Positions 1-9,577 are shown, numbered from the stretch's first letter. The stretch is DNA of 64,000 nucleotides from Rhizobiaceae bacterium (GCA_028279875.1 JANQMU010000161.1:1-64000); one strand, 5' to 3'. Notes: generated from the sequence alone by a model not told the origin. Translations and numbers: made by a program.

Positions 1-778
1 GGGCGGTGCGGCCAATGTGCTGGGCCTTGCCGCCCATATCCTTCTTCATCAGCAGCATGCCGGCGGCCGGCTTGATATCCAGCCCGCCGGTATCGAAGCA
101 GACGCCCTTGCCGACCAGCGTAACCGTCGGTGCGTCCGCCGGACCCCAGCGCATGTCGATCAGCCGCGGCGGCGAGGCGCTGGCCCGCCCGACGGCATGG
201 ATCATCGGGAAATTATGCTCCAAAAGCGCCTCTCCCTCGATGGTCGACACTTCGGCGTCATGGCTGCCGGCAAGAGCCCGACACGCAGCCTCCAGTTCCG
301 CGGGCCCCATATCATTGACCGGCGTGTTGACGAGATCGCGCGCCAGGAAGCAGCCCGCAAGCAGGCTCTCGAGTGCCCGGCGGTCAACCCCGTCCGGCAC
401 CACGAGTTGCGCCTTGACCGGTTCGGGCTTGCGGTAGCGGTCGAAGCGGTAGCTGCCGAGACCGAAGCCGAGGGCCAGCGCATCGTCTGCCCCGGCGGTG
501 TTTTCAAGATGCCAGACGCCCTTCGGCAGCCGCTTTGCCAGACCGCCGGAAACAAGGGGCGCCTCATCGACCGATGCGCCCAGTCCGAACAGCGCGCCGC
601 CCAGCGTGCCGTCCGGCGCAGGCAGCAACTGGAACTCACCGGCCGAGGCGGCAAAACCGCTCTCCTCGATCCATTTGCGAATCGACGGATCGACGGCGCC
701 GTGCTGCAGGTCCGGTTTGCTGAAAAGATAAACCGGCCGCGACAGATCGGTCGGATCGGCAAAACAGGAAAGGGTCAT
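1..778 (-). CDS. leucyl aminopeptidase family protein (M17), C-terminus outside window
   Basis: Read on the minus strand from an ATG at 778, the frame stays open to the window edge, so about 259 N-terminal codons are present and the C-terminus is missing. The protein begins MTLSCFADPTDLSRPVYLF. Near the cut edge it carries the M17 metal-site signature VGKGVCFDTGGLDIKP, followed by MLLMKKDMGGKA, where Lys, Asp and a further Asp bind two Zn/Mn ions. M17 enzymes release N-terminal residues from peptides in the cytosol. It is transcribed divergently from tadD. From memory of rhizobial genomes this aminopeptidase often borders the tad locus; that is not verified here. The family is certain; the exact substrate preference is not. 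Confidence 0.9.
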   Translation of the reverse strand, partial: MTLSCFADPTDLSRPVYLFSKPDLQHGAVDPSIRKWIEESGFAASAGEFQLLPAPDGTLGGALFGLGASVDEAPLVSGGLAKRLPKGVWHLENTAGADDALALGFGLGSYRFDRYRKPEPVKAQLVVPDGVDRRALESLLAGCFLARDLVNTPVNDMGPAELEAACRALAGSHDAEVSTIEGEALLEHNFPMIHAVGRASASPPRLIDMRWGPADAPTVTLVGKGVCFDTGGLDIKPAAGMLLMKKDMGGKAQHIGRTA

Positions 779-789
779 ATCAGGACTCG

Positions 790-804
790 TTAACGATCCA
801 TTAG
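790..804 (+). promoter_or_regulatory. CtrA-like box TTAA-N7-TTAG upstream of tadD
   Basis: TTAA at 790-793 is followed after exactly 7 bases by TTAG at 801-804, with another TTAA at 807-810. The alphaproteobacterial cell-cycle regulator CtrA recognises TTAA-N7-TTAA. The site lies in the divergent gap between the aminopeptidase gene and tadD. One half-site deviates by one base, so this is a weaker match than the one upstream of cpaB. Confidence 0.4.
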
Positions 805-916
805 GGTTAACAGAATATTGATTATAGGACGGAGCGTCCGACGCAAGAGGCATTTTGACGAAACCGCGATGCGTCGAACACATGCGCTGCCGCAAGAGGC
901 GAAACGGGGTCGCGAA

Positions 917-1720
917 ATGAGCAGCATTGGTTTGACATCCCTGGGTCCGGCACGGCTTTCCAGGACCGTCTGCATCGCGGTTCTGGCCCTCGTCCTCACC
1001 GGCTGCGCCAATATCTCCAACACGAAGACGGGTTCCATTTCGTCGCGCGGCAAACCGATCGCCGAGATGAACGCTTCGGAACTGCTGCGCGCCGAGCGGA
1101 AATTCGCTGCCGCCTATGAGGCCAATCCGAAAGACAAGGCGACCGGCATCCAATACGCCACGATCCTGCGTATGACCGGCCGCGATTCGCAGGCACTGGC
1201 GGTGATGCAGCAGGTGGCCATCAACCATCCGACCGACCGAACAGTGCTTGCCAGCTATGGCAAGGCGCAGGCGGCCGCGGGCCAGCTCGAACCGGCGTTG
1301 CAGACGGTGCGGCGGGCGCAGCGGCCCGACCAGCCGGACTGGAAGCTCTATTCGGCCGAGGGCGCCATCCTCGATCAGTTGGGCCGCGCCAACGAAGCGC
1401 GGCAAAGATACCGGCAGGCGCTGGACCTGATGCCCGACGAGCCGTCAATCCTGTCGAATATCGGCATGTCCTATGTGCTGAGCGGTGATCTGCGGACGGC
1501 CGAGACCTATCTTGGCAAGGCCGCTGCCGCGCCCGGCGCCGACAGCCGCGTGCGCCAGAATCTGGCACTGGTGGTCGGGCTGCAGGGCCGCTTCCAGGAG
1601 GCGGAGAAAATCGCCCGCGCCGAGCTGTCATCCGAGCAGGCCGAAGCCAATGTCACCTATCTGCGCTCGATCCTGAAGCAGCAGAATGCCTGGTCGAAGC
1701 TCAACGACAAGCAGAGCTGA
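917..1720 (+). CDS. tadD: TadD-like tetratricopeptide lipoprotein of the Flp pilus system
   Basis: A 267-residue protein starting at ATG 917 (MSSIGL). A longer reading from TTG 818 adds 33 charged residues ahead of the signal and is less likely. The signal peptide ends in lipobox LTGC with the lipidated Cys at about residue 30. Several TPR units follow from about residue 60 to 240 (for example PSILSNIGMSYVLSGDLRTA). TadD proteins are periplasmic lipoproteins needed for assembly or targeting of the Tad secretin. The other tad genes lie on the opposite strand from 9772, so tadD is convergent with tadC but separated from it by an unrelated metabolic cassette. A CtrA-like box lies about 110 bases upstream. 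Confidence 0.85.
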   Translation: MSSIGLTSLGPARLSRTVCIAVLALVLTGCANISNTKTGSISSRGKPIAEMNASELLRAERKFAAAYEANPKDKATGIQYATILRMTGRDSQALAVMQQVAINHPTDRTVLASYGKAQAAAGQLEPALQTVRRAQRPDQPDWKLYSAEGAILDQLGRANEARQRYRQALDLMPDEPSILSNIGMSYVLSGDLRTAETYLGKAAAAPGADSRVRQNLALVVGLQGRFQEAEKIARAELSSEQAEANVTYLRSILKQQNAWSKLNDKQS

Positions 1721-1789
1721 AACCCATCGGCCGACAATGGAACGTGACCGGCAAGTACCAGTTTCCATGAACAGTTTGCAGATCGGTCG

Positions 1790-2770
1790 TCACGAGGGGC
1801 GCCGGGCATCACCTGCCGCCCACTTCGCCTGACGGCTGTCATGGGCATGGTTTCGGAACTCGGACGGGCTGAGCCCTGTATGCCGGCGAAATGTCCGGTT
1901 GAAATTCGACAGGGATCCAAATCCGCTTTCCGTGGCGATCTGCAGAATATTGCCATCCTTGCGCATCAGCAGCGCCTGGGAATAGGAGAGCCGCAGAAGC
2001 TGCAGGTATTCGTTGAGCGTGATACCCGTGGACCGTTTGAAGACGCTCATCGCATATTTCGGATGGATATTTGCACAATCGGCAATGGAGGCGGCGTCGA
2101 TTTCGTCCCGGAAATTGGCGGTCAGATAATCCAGAATCTGTCTGATCTTGTCGTTTGACTTCGATTCGGGCGTGGCGGGCGCGCTGCTGCCTTGCGTCGC
2201 GATTTCCGACATCTCGTAATCGCCGAACGCAATCCGCTCGATCCGCAACAGCAGTTCCTCTGCGGCATGTTGCATGCGCGCGGGATCCTTCGAGCGCAGA
2301 TAGGTGCACCAGCGCGAAAACGCGTGGCGATCCTCGGCGTTTTTTTCGGTCGAGATCAAGACCGCCCCGTGCATCAGCGCCTCCCGCATGTCGTCGGGAA
2401 TGCGCAGGCGGAAAAACATGGTGAGCGGAAGGTGGATGGCCTCCAGCTGCGTGCCGGGCTCGCAATCGCTCAGGCGATGCGGCAATCCGCCCCAGAAAAG
2501 GGCGAGCTCGCCTGCACGGATATGGAATTCGCGGCCGCACATTTCGTATGTGAGCGCACCGGAGAAGACATAGTTGATCTCGACCTGCACATGCCAGTGG
2601 GCAAACCCCATGATGGCACCGCGGCCGCGTCCGATCACGATGTCATTTGGCTGGAGTTCAACGACGGACTCCTCCGGATTCCAGTAGTATTTGTCCGAAA
2701 TCTTACCATCTGCCGAGTTTTGCTGACCGTTTGGCAAGACGGCTCCTCCTGTTTTGGCCGATGATACCAT
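1790..2770 (-). CDS. AraC family transcriptional regulator
   Basis: A cupin-like sensor half (about residues 30-200, with FAHWHVQVEINYVFSG and HIRAGELALFWGGLPHRL) precedes a two-helix-turn-helix AraC/XylS domain at the C-terminus (about 215-315, ending in IATESGFGSLSNFNRTFRRHTGLSPSEFR). This arrangement resembles MelR-type sugar regulators. It diverges from the sugar ABC transporter and GH42 operon and most likely controls it; that is inferred from position. I use ATG 2770 as start. The frame also has GTG 2782 and TTG 2788, none with a clear Shine-Dalgarno, so the N-terminus is uncertain by six residues and the shared promoter gap is only about 50 bases. Confidence 0.88.
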   Translation of the reverse strand: MVSSAKTGGAVLPNGQQNSADGKISDKYYWNPEESVVELQPNDIVIGRGRGAIMGFAHWHVQVEINYVFSGALTYEMCGREFHIRAGELALFWGGLPHRLSDCEPGTQLEAIHLPLTMFFRLRIPDDMREALMHGAVLISTEKNAEDRHAFSRWCTYLRSKDPARMQHAAEELLLRIERIAFGDYEMSEIATQGSSAPATPESKSNDKIRQILDYLTANFRDEIDAASIADCANIHPKYAMSVFKRSTGITLNEYLQLLRLSYSQALLMRKDGNILQIATESGFGSLSNFNRTFRRHTGLSPSEFRNHAHDSRQAKWAAGDARRPS

Positions 2771-2818
2771 CGTCGCGGTCACAGACAAACCGCGGGGATC
2801 GTATGGAGGAGAAGTCAG

Positions 2819-4090
2819 ATGAGATTCCTTATTGGCTGCGCCACAGGCGCATTGACCGCTGCCGCGGGTGTCGCCTGGGCCGAAACGGAAGTGACGGCAT
2901 GGTCATGGGGAAGCGCCGCCCCGGGGCTCGAAGCCACGGTCGCGGGGTTCAATGAACGCCATCCCGACATCAAGGTAAGCGTCGAGAAGAACGGCTATTC
3001 GGACGTCAAGAGCAGGGTCCTGGCGGCTTGCGCCGCCGGCGGCGCCGGCCTGCCCGACATCTTTCAGTTCCAGAATGTCGAGATGGAACTCATCACGGCG
3101 CAATTCCCCGATTGCGCGGCGGATCTCGTTCCGCTGGGCTTTAATACCGACGCCCAGTCGGCGTTTCCCGAATTCAAGCTCTTTGCGCTGCGCGACGGCG
3201 ACAGAATGCTGGGCATGCCCTGGGATTCCGGACCTGTCATGATGTTCTATCGCCGGGACTTTTACGAAAATGCCGGCCTCAGCCCCGATGACATCGAAAC
3301 CTGGGACGACTTCATCGAGGCGGGCAAGAAGATCCAGGCGGCCAATCCCGGTGTGACGATGATCAATGACAATCTCAACGGGGGCGCGGAATTCTTTCGC
3401 ATTATCGGGGAGGAACAGGGCTGCGGATATTTCTCCAATGACGGCAGCACAATCACCATGGCGCAGCCGGGTTGCGTCGCCGCGCTCGAGGTGATCGGCC
3501 GGCTAAACCGGGAAGGCCTCGTCGCGGCGGCAAATTTCGGCGAAAAACTGCAGAATAATGCAGCCGGTATCGTTGCAACGCAGATGAGCGGCGCCTGGAT
3601 GGAAGGGCCGGTGCGCAACAACGCCCCGGAGGATCAATCGGGCAAATGGGGCATCTATGAGATGCCGACCGTGACGCCGGGCGGCAGCCGCGCTGCCAAT
3701 TTTGGCGGTTCGCTTCTGGCGATCGCCGGAAACAGCGATCAGAAGGAAGCGGCCTATGCGTTCCTTGCCTATGCACTGGGCACGACGGAGGGGCAGATCA
3801 CCATGCTGAAGGATCAGGGGCTTGTTCCGTCGCTGACCAGCGCGCTGGATCATCCCTATGTCAGCGAGCCGAGCGAATTCTGGGGCGGCCAAACGATCTG
3901 GAAAACGGTTCTCGACCGGCTGGAAAAGATCACCCCGATCAACGGAACGGAGTTTTTCAGCGATGCCGACCAGATCATGATTGCCACACAGACGGCGTTT
4001 CTGAATGGTGAGTTCGACAGTGCGCAGGACGCGCTGGACCATGCCGCCCGGCAGGTGAGCTTCGCCACAGGATTGCCGGTTGCCGAGTAA
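2819..4090 (+). CDS. sugar ABC transporter substrate-binding protein (CUT1 type)
   Basis: A 423-residue periplasmic binding protein with a signal peptide of about 21 residues (cleavage near AWA-ET) and a family 1 extracellular solute-binding fold: TEVTAWSWGSAAPGLEATVAGF at the mature N-terminus, a hinge around PWDSGPVMMFYRRDF, and a C-terminal lobe with FGGSLLAIAGNSDQKEAAYAF. It captures a sugar or oligosaccharide for the two permeases downstream. GGAGGAGAA precedes the ATG. It is the first gene of the importer/GH42 operon, divergent from the AraC regulator. Linkage to a beta-galactosidase makes a galactoside the leading substrate guess; that is inference. Confidence 0.9.
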   Translation: MRFLIGCATGALTAAAGVAWAETEVTAWSWGSAAPGLEATVAGFNERHPDIKVSVEKNGYSDVKSRVLAACAAGGAGLPDIFQFQNVEMELITAQFPDCAADLVPLGFNTDAQSAFPEFKLFALRDGDRMLGMPWDSGPVMMFYRRDFYENAGLSPDDIETWDDFIEAGKKIQAANPGVTMINDNLNGGAEFFRIIGEEQGCGYFSNDGSTITMAQPGCVAALEVIGRLNREGLVAAANFGEKLQNNAAGIVATQMSGAWMEGPVRNNAPEDQSGKWGIYEMPTVTPGGSRAANFGGSLLAIAGNSDQKEAAYAFLAYALGTTEGQITMLKDQGLVPSLTSALDHPYVSEPSEFWGGQTIWKTVLDRLEKITPINGTEFFSDADQIMIATQTAFLNGEFDSAQDALDHAARQVSFATGLPVAE

Positions 4091-4102
4091 GGCGTGACTG
4101 CG

Positions 4103-4133
4103 GGGGCGTGCCGTTGGCTTGACGGCACGCCCC
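4103..4133 (+). terminator. intercistronic stem-loop after the binding-protein gene
   Basis: A perfect 12-bp stem (4103-4114 with 4122-4133) closes a 7-base loop, between the binding-protein stop and the first permease. There is no T-run, and the next Shine-Dalgarno follows at once. Such structures in ABC operons usually stabilise upstream mRNA or attenuate read-through, so that binding protein is made in excess over permease. That role is inferred. Confidence 0.6.
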
Positions 4134-4145
4134 TGAAGGAAGGGA

Positions 4146-5012
4146 ATGGTCATGCGCACGAAGACCCGCGTCGCCTATGGCTTCGTCAGCCCCTATCTTC
4201 TGGTGTTCGTGGCGTTCTGGGCGTGGCCGATCCTCTATTCCTTCTACCTGTCGTTTCTTTCGACACGCCGCGCCCCCTGGTCGTTCAACCCGACCATGAC
4301 TTGGGGCCGGCTGACGCAGGATCCGGCCTTCTACAACGCGCTGTGGAACACCCTGACCATCCTGGCGATCCAGGTTCCCGTCATGATCGCCCTTGCGACG
4401 GTTCTTGCGGTTCTGCTCAATTCCAGCCTGCTGCGCGCACGCGGCCTCGTGCGGTTCGCGTTCTTTGCGCCCGTGGTCATCGGGGAAGCTGCCTATGCGG
4501 CGGTTTTTCGCCTGATGTTCAACGCGGAATTCGGCATAGTCAACAAGGCGCTGGCCGGCATCGGGCTGCCGAAGATCGACTGGTTCGCCAATCCCACAGC
4601 GGCGATGACTCTGATCATTCTGGCAGTCACCTGGAGGTGGGTCGGATACAATGCGATCATCATTCTGGCGGGACTGCAATCGATCCCGAAGGACGTCTAC
4701 GAGGCGGCGACACTGGACCGGGTCACGCACCGCCAGCAATTCTTCCATCTGACATTGCCGCTGCTGAAGCCGGTGATCGTGTTCTGCCTTGTCCTTTCGG
4801 TGATCGGGTCGATGCAGCTTTTTGCCGAACCGTATCTGATCACCAATGTCGGCGGGCCCGGCGGCGCCACTGAGACATTGGGGCTACTCCTCTACAAACA
4901 GGCGTTCCTGAACCTGAATTTCGGCTATGCCTCGGCCATCGCCTATACGATCGCATTGCTGGCATGCTTCTTCTCCGCGCTGAACCTCTGGCTGTCGAGG
5001 GAGCAGCAATGA
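4146..5012 (+). CDS. sugar ABC transporter permease, MalF-like
   Basis: A 288-residue inner-membrane protein with six likely membrane spans. The cytoplasmic EAA loop appears as YEAATLDRVTHRQQFFHLTLPLL, which couples to the ATPase. It is the MalF/UgpA-type subunit of a CUT1 importer. Two in-frame ATGs occur at 4146 and 4152. GAAGGAAGGGA sits best for the second, so the protein may begin MRTKTRVAYG. Its stop overlaps the start of the second permease gene, indicating translational coupling. No ATP-binding subunit is encoded in this operon. Confidence 0.9.
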   Translation: MVMRTKTRVAYGFVSPYLLVFVAFWAWPILYSFYLSFLSTRRAPWSFNPTMTWGRLTQDPAFYNALWNTLTILAIQVPVMIALATVLAVLLNSSLLRARGLVRFAFFAPVVIGEAAYAAVFRLMFNAEFGIVNKALAGIGLPKIDWFANPTAAMTLIILAVTWRWVGYNAIIILAGLQSIPKDVYEAATLDRVTHRQQFFHLTLPLLKPVIVFCLVLSVIGSMQLFAEPYLITNVGGPGGATETLGLLLYKQAFLNLNFGYASAIAYTIALLACFFSALNLWLSREQQ

Positions 5013-5845
5013 GCCTCAACCGCAGAACCCGCCTTGTCCGGTCGTTGACGCTCCACGCGGTCATCCTGCCGCCGGCGCTGCTCTGGCTGATGCCGATCTG
5101 GCTGATGTTCGTTTTCGCGACACTCGATGACAGCGCGATCTTTTCGCCGGAGATCCGGCTTGTTCCCGGCACTGAATTCCAGAATAATTTCGAGCGCCTG
5201 CAAAGCGACCTGAACTTCGTGCGGACGATTTTCGTCTCGCTGGTCGTGGCGCTGGTCTATACCGCCGCTTCGGTGCTTCTTGCCTCGATGGCGGGCTGGG
5301 CGCTTGCCATATACCGCTTCCGCGGAAAGGCCGCCGTGTTCGGCCTGATCGTCGGGACGATGACGCTGCCCTATTTCGTCGTCGTCATCCCGCAATTCAT
5401 CATGGTGGCCAGGGATTTCGGCCTCTCCAACACGTGGTTCGCCCTTATCGTGCCGCCGCTGTTCAATTCGCTCGGTGTGCTGTTCATGCGGCAGGCCTTT
5501 TCGGTCATGCCGGTCGATCTCATCGACGCCGCGCGGGTCGAGGGTGTGAAGGAATGGCAAATTTTCGTTTACGTTGCCATGCCCCTAGTCAAACCGATGC
5601 TGGCGGCCCTGTCGATCATCCTGTTCCTGCATTCATGGAACAATTACCTGTGGCCGCTGCTTGTTTCGAATGACCAGTCGATGATGACGGCACCCGTTGC
5701 GCTCGGTTCGCTGTTCGGGCTGATCGACATTTCATGGGGCGGGGTCATGGTCGGCGCGGTCCTGCTGACCGCCCCGATGCTGCTCGTCTTCATTTTCCTC
5801 CAGCGTTACTTCCTCACCGGCATCACGGCGGGAGCCGTCAAGTGA
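5009..5845 (+). CDS. sugar ABC transporter permease, MalG-like
   Basis: A 278-residue polytopic membrane protein starting at ATG 5009 (MSLNRRTRLVRSLTLH), overlapping the previous stop by ATGA. It carries the MalG-type EAA loop DAARVEGVKEWQIFVYVAMPLVKP followed by LHSWNNYLWPLLV, which is typical of CUT1 partner permeases. Together with the upstream permease it forms the transmembrane channel. The gene ends 48 bases before the GH42 enzyme, consistent with one transcription unit for uptake and hydrolysis. Confidence 0.9.
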   Translation: MSLNRRTRLVRSLTLHAVILPPALLWLMPIWLMFVFATLDDSAIFSPEIRLVPGTEFQNNFERLQSDLNFVRTIFVSLVVALVYTAASVLLASMAGWALAIYRFRGKAAVFGLIVGTMTLPYFVVVIPQFIMVARDFGLSNTWFALIVPPLFNSLGVLFMRQAFSVMPVDLIDAARVEGVKEWQIFVYVAMPLVKPMLAALSIILFLHSWNNYLWPLLVSNDQSMMTAPVALGSLFGLIDISWGGVMVGAVLLTAPMLLVFIFLQRYFLTGITAGAVK

Positions 5846-5893
5846 AGACCAAGGCTCTGCCGACACCTGACACAGATCAAGAAAGCCAAAAGC

Positions 5894-7915
5894 ATGCCTC
5901 TCGATAGACTGGAGCGCCAATCGCTCGGCGTCTGCTATTACCCCGAACACTGGCCGCAGGAGCGCTGGCCGATCGATGCACAGATGATGGCGGAGGTCGG
6001 GATCCGCTATGTGCGGATCGGGGAATTTGCGTGGTCGCGACTTGAACCGGAACCGGGCAAGCTGGAGTTCGACTGGCTCGACCGGGCCTTTGAAGTGCTG
6101 AGCGCGCAGGGGCTGAATATCGTGCTGGGCACGCCGACGGCAACACCGCCGAAATGGCTGGTGGACCGGATGCCGGACATGCTACCGGTCGGGCCGGACG
6201 GCCGCGCCCGCGGATTCGGTTCGCGCCGCCACTATTGTTTCAGCCACCCGGGATACCGTCGTGAAGCCGCCCGGATCACCGAACTGCTGGCGCGGCGCTA
6301 CGGCACCCACCCAGGCCTGGCGGCCTGGCAGACCGACAATGAGTATGGCTGCCACCGGACAACGGTGAGTTACTCGAAGGCCGCCCTCACCGGCTTCCGC
6401 GACTGGTTGGCCCAGCAGTATCAGAGCATCGACGCGCTCAACAGGGCATGGGGCAATGTCTTCTGGTCGATGGATTACCGATCCTTCGACGAAATCGAAC
6501 TGCCCGTGGCGGCCGTCACGCAGGTGAACCCCTCGCATATGCTGGACCTGCGCCGGTACGCATCCGATCAGGTCGTTGCCTTCAACCGCAACCAGACCAG
6601 AATCATCCGGCAGCACTCACCGGGCCGCCCGATCAGCCACAATTTCATGGGCAAATTCTTCGAGTTCGATCACTATGCGGTCAGCGCCGATCTCGAGATC
6701 GCCGCCTGGGATGCCTATCCGCTTGGATTTCTGGACCGTGAAATCGGAGAGCCGGATCTCATGGAGCGGTATATGGGCGTCGGGCACCCGGACTTTGACG
6801 CCTTTCACCACGATCTTTACAGGACCTGCGGACAAATCCGGCAGGGCGCGACAAACGGGCGATGGTGGGTGATGGAACAGCAGCCACCGGGGCCCCTGAA
6901 CTGGGGCGCGTTCAATCCCGAGCCGAAACCGGGCGCCGGCCGGCTGTGGGTCTGGGAAGCCTTTGCGGCCGGAGCGGAAGTGGTGAGTTTTTTCCGCTGG
7001 CGGCAGCCATCATTCGGGCAGGAACAGATGCATGAAGGCCTGTTGCTGCCGACGGGAGAGCCGAATTACGGTTTCCAGCTCTGTCGCGAAATCAGCGAGG
7101 AACTGGAACGGCTCTCACCGGCTCCGGATTCCGGCCGATCGGATGTCGCGCTTGTCTTCGACTATGCCAGCCAGTGGATGAGCGAGATCCAGCCGGTCGC
7201 GGCCGATGCCTCCCATTTCGACAGTGTGCTGCGTACCTATGGCGCCCTGCGGCGGGCCGGCCTCAGCGTCGATATCGTACCGCCGACCGCAGACGCGATC
7301 AAAGATCGCAAACTGATCATCGCACCGATGTTGATTCACCTCTCCGAAGCCTTCGTGACGGGATTGGAACAGAGCGACGCGGTGATCCTCGCCGGACCCT
7401 GGACCGGATCGAAGACCGGCAATCTTTGTATTCCCGACGGGATGCCGCCGGGTCCCCTGCGCCAGCTCATCGACATCGCGGTTCGGCGGGTCGAGACACG
7501 CCGCCCTTTCGCCCCGTTCCCGCTCACCGAGGATGGCGCTTTTGCCGGCTGGCGCGAAGACGTACGAAACGGGCAGGACGTCGAGGTGCTGGAAACCCTT
7601 GAGAACGGTTCTGCGGCGGTCCTACAACAGGGACGCACAATCTATGTCGCCGGGCGTGGCGATGATGCGGTACAGGACAGGCAGGTCCGCCGCGCGCTTG
7701 ATCTTGCCCGGATTCCATGGGTGGACCTGCCGCCGGACATTCGCATCCGAGACAACGGCGCGCTCCGGTTTGTCTTCAATTACGGTTCCGAGACCCGCGA
7801 CATCGCCGGTTTGTGCGACGGGTGGGAGCTCGCGATGGGATCGCTGGTCCTCGAGCCTTGCGGTGTCACCTGCCTTCGTTCCAAGCTCGGAGATTCACCG
7901 ATTTCCTCCGATTGA
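5894..7915 (+). CDS. beta-galactosidase, glycoside hydrolase family 42
   Basis: A 673-residue protein of normal GH42 length. It opens with LGVCYYPEHWPQERW, the family hallmark. The acid/base is Glu150 in WQTDNEYG and the nucleophile Glu328 in WVMEQQPPG; both are present. The domain order is TIM barrel (about 10-390), a flavodoxin-like trimerisation domain (about 400-600) and a small C-terminal beta domain. There is no signal peptide, so it acts in the cytosol on an imported beta-galactoside, releasing galactose. It is last in the operon with the CUT1 importer, and a hairpin at 7933-7950 follows. The enzyme class is secure; the natural glycoside is not known. Confidence 0.93.
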   Translation: MPLDRLERQSLGVCYYPEHWPQERWPIDAQMMAEVGIRYVRIGEFAWSRLEPEPGKLEFDWLDRAFEVLSAQGLNIVLGTPTATPPKWLVDRMPDMLPVGPDGRARGFGSRRHYCFSHPGYRREAARITELLARRYGTHPGLAAWQTDNEYGCHRTTVSYSKAALTGFRDWLAQQYQSIDALNRAWGNVFWSMDYRSFDEIELPVAAVTQVNPSHMLDLRRYASDQVVAFNRNQTRIIRQHSPGRPISHNFMGKFFEFDHYAVSADLEIAAWDAYPLGFLDREIGEPDLMERYMGVGHPDFDAFHHDLYRTCGQIRQGATNGRWWVMEQQPPGPLNWGAFNPEPKPGAGRLWVWEAFAAGAEVVSFFRWRQPSFGQEQMHEGLLLPTGEPNYGFQLCREISEELERLSPAPDSGRSDVALVFDYASQWMSEIQPVAADASHFDSVLRTYGALRRAGLSVDIVPPTADAIKDRKLIIAPMLIHLSEAFVTGLEQSDAVILAGPWTGSKTGNLCIPDGMPPGPLRQLIDIAVRRVETRRPFAPFPLTEDGAFAGWREDVRNGQDVEVLETLENGSAAVLQQGRTIYVAGRGDDAVQDRQVRRALDLARIPWVDLPPDIRIRDNGALRFVFNYGSETRDIAGLCDGWELAMGSLVLEPCGVTCLRSKLGDSPISSD

Positions 7916-7932
7916 CCGATCCGGCTGTCTCA

Positions 7933-7950
7933 CGATGCGATCTCGCATCG
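7933..7950. terminator. bidirectional hairpin between GH42 and aldolase genes
   Basis: CGATGCG (7933-7939) pairs perfectly with CGCATCG (7944-7950) around the loop ATCT, in the 42-base gap between two convergent genes. There is no long T-run on either strand, so terminator function is likely but not certain. Confidence 0.5.
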
Positions 7951-7957
7951 GCCGGCA

Positions 7958-8911
7958 TCAGAGCTTCAGCCCGCAGCCTTCAAAAGCCTCGCGGGTGCGG
8001 GCCTTTTCCTGCTCGGTCAGTTGCATCAGCGGCGGGCGCACGGGGCCGCCCGCCTGGCCCAGCAGTTCCTGCCAGTATTTTCCGTGCGCCTGGGGTTTGG
8101 CGCCCGGCTTGGTTTGCCTGATGGCCTGGCGGACCGGATCGAGGCTGTCGCGGACGGCGCGCGCCTCTTCGATCCTTCCGGCAAAGGCGAGCGCGGTATA
8201 ATCGTGCATCCGCCGGTCCCTGGCGGTCTGCAACAGATAGGGCGGAGAGGAACACAGATAGAGCTTCCAGCCGAGTTCGACGATGTTGTCGAACCATTCC
8301 TCCTCGGAGGCCGTCGAAACATGGATCTTTTCGCCGACCATTTCGGTCAGCCGAACATACATATCCCGTGGCACCGAATATTTGATCGCGACGATATTGG
8401 GCAGATCGGCGATGCGGGCGCATAACTCCGGCGACATCAGATAGCCGCTGTCGGGGTGGCTCCACATGGCAATGCCGATATCCACGGTGTCGCACAGGGT
8501 TTTGTAGTAATTGTAGACCGTCTCGTCGCGGTCGGTGATAAAATGCAGAACCGGCGCGTGCACGACGATGTAATCGGCGCCGCAGGCTTCGGCATGTCTC
8601 GCCAGATCGACGACGGTGTCGAAATTCTGGTCCGAGACCGACATGATGGTGCCGGCCCTTCCGGCCGTCTCCTCGACGGCAATCTCGATATTGCGCTTGC
8701 GCTCGGCAAGACTCATCGAAAAGAACTCGCCCTGCTTGCCGGCAATGAACAGGCCGGCGATTCCCAGATCATCGACCCAGTGGCGGATATTGGCCCGAAA
8801 GCCTTGCTCGTCGAAGGAATAGTCCGGCTTGAAAGGATTGAGCGCCGCAGCCCAGATGCCACGCATGTTCTCGCGGGCATAATCCTTGGCATCGTGTTTC
8901 GAATAGTTCAT
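7958..8911 (-). CDS. DapA/NAL-family aldolase (dihydrodipicolinate synthase family protein)
   Basis: A 317-residue TIM-barrel protein of the class I pyruvate-type aldolase superfamily. The Schiff-base lysine is Lys177 in NIVAIKYS. The substrate loop normally reading GTTGE is here AGKQGE (58-62), and tyrosines lie near 133-136. It is therefore a family member rather than true dihydrodipicolinate synthase. The gene follows the 3-hydroxyanthranilate dioxygenase gene on the same strand (105-base gap). A role in cleaving a 2-oxo acid from aromatic ring breakdown is possible, but this is only contextual inference. ATG start at 8911. Confidence 0.8.
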   Translation of the reverse strand: MNYSKHDAKDYARENMRGIWAAALNPFKPDYSFDEQGFRANIRHWVDDLGIAGLFIAGKQGEFFSMSLAERKRNIEIAVEETAGRAGTIMSVSDQNFDTVVDLARHAEACGADYIVVHAPVLHFITDRDETVYNYYKTLCDTVDIGIAMWSHPDSGYLMSPELCARIADLPNIVAIKYSVPRDMYVRLTEMVGEKIHVSTASEEEWFDNIVELGWKLYLCSSPPYLLQTARDRRMHDYTALAFAGRIEEARAVRDSLDPVRQAIRQTKPGAKPQAHGKYWQELLGQAGGPVRPPLMQLTEQEKARTREAFEGCGLKL

Positions 8912-9016
8912 GGCGTGTTCCGAGGCAAAGGGCGTTCAGGCTGGAAACGCAGCGGCAGCGGCCATGATCCGGTCGCCACGGTCCCGGCAGGGTGCGGGAC
9001 AGCTCTTGCGATGCGC

Positions 9017-9577
<561 letters not shown>

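Noticed and set aside
202-762. 186-residue minus-strand open frame
   Set aside because: It lies in another frame of the M17 aminopeptidase gene; the aminopeptidase frame carries recognisable catalytic motifs and this one does not.
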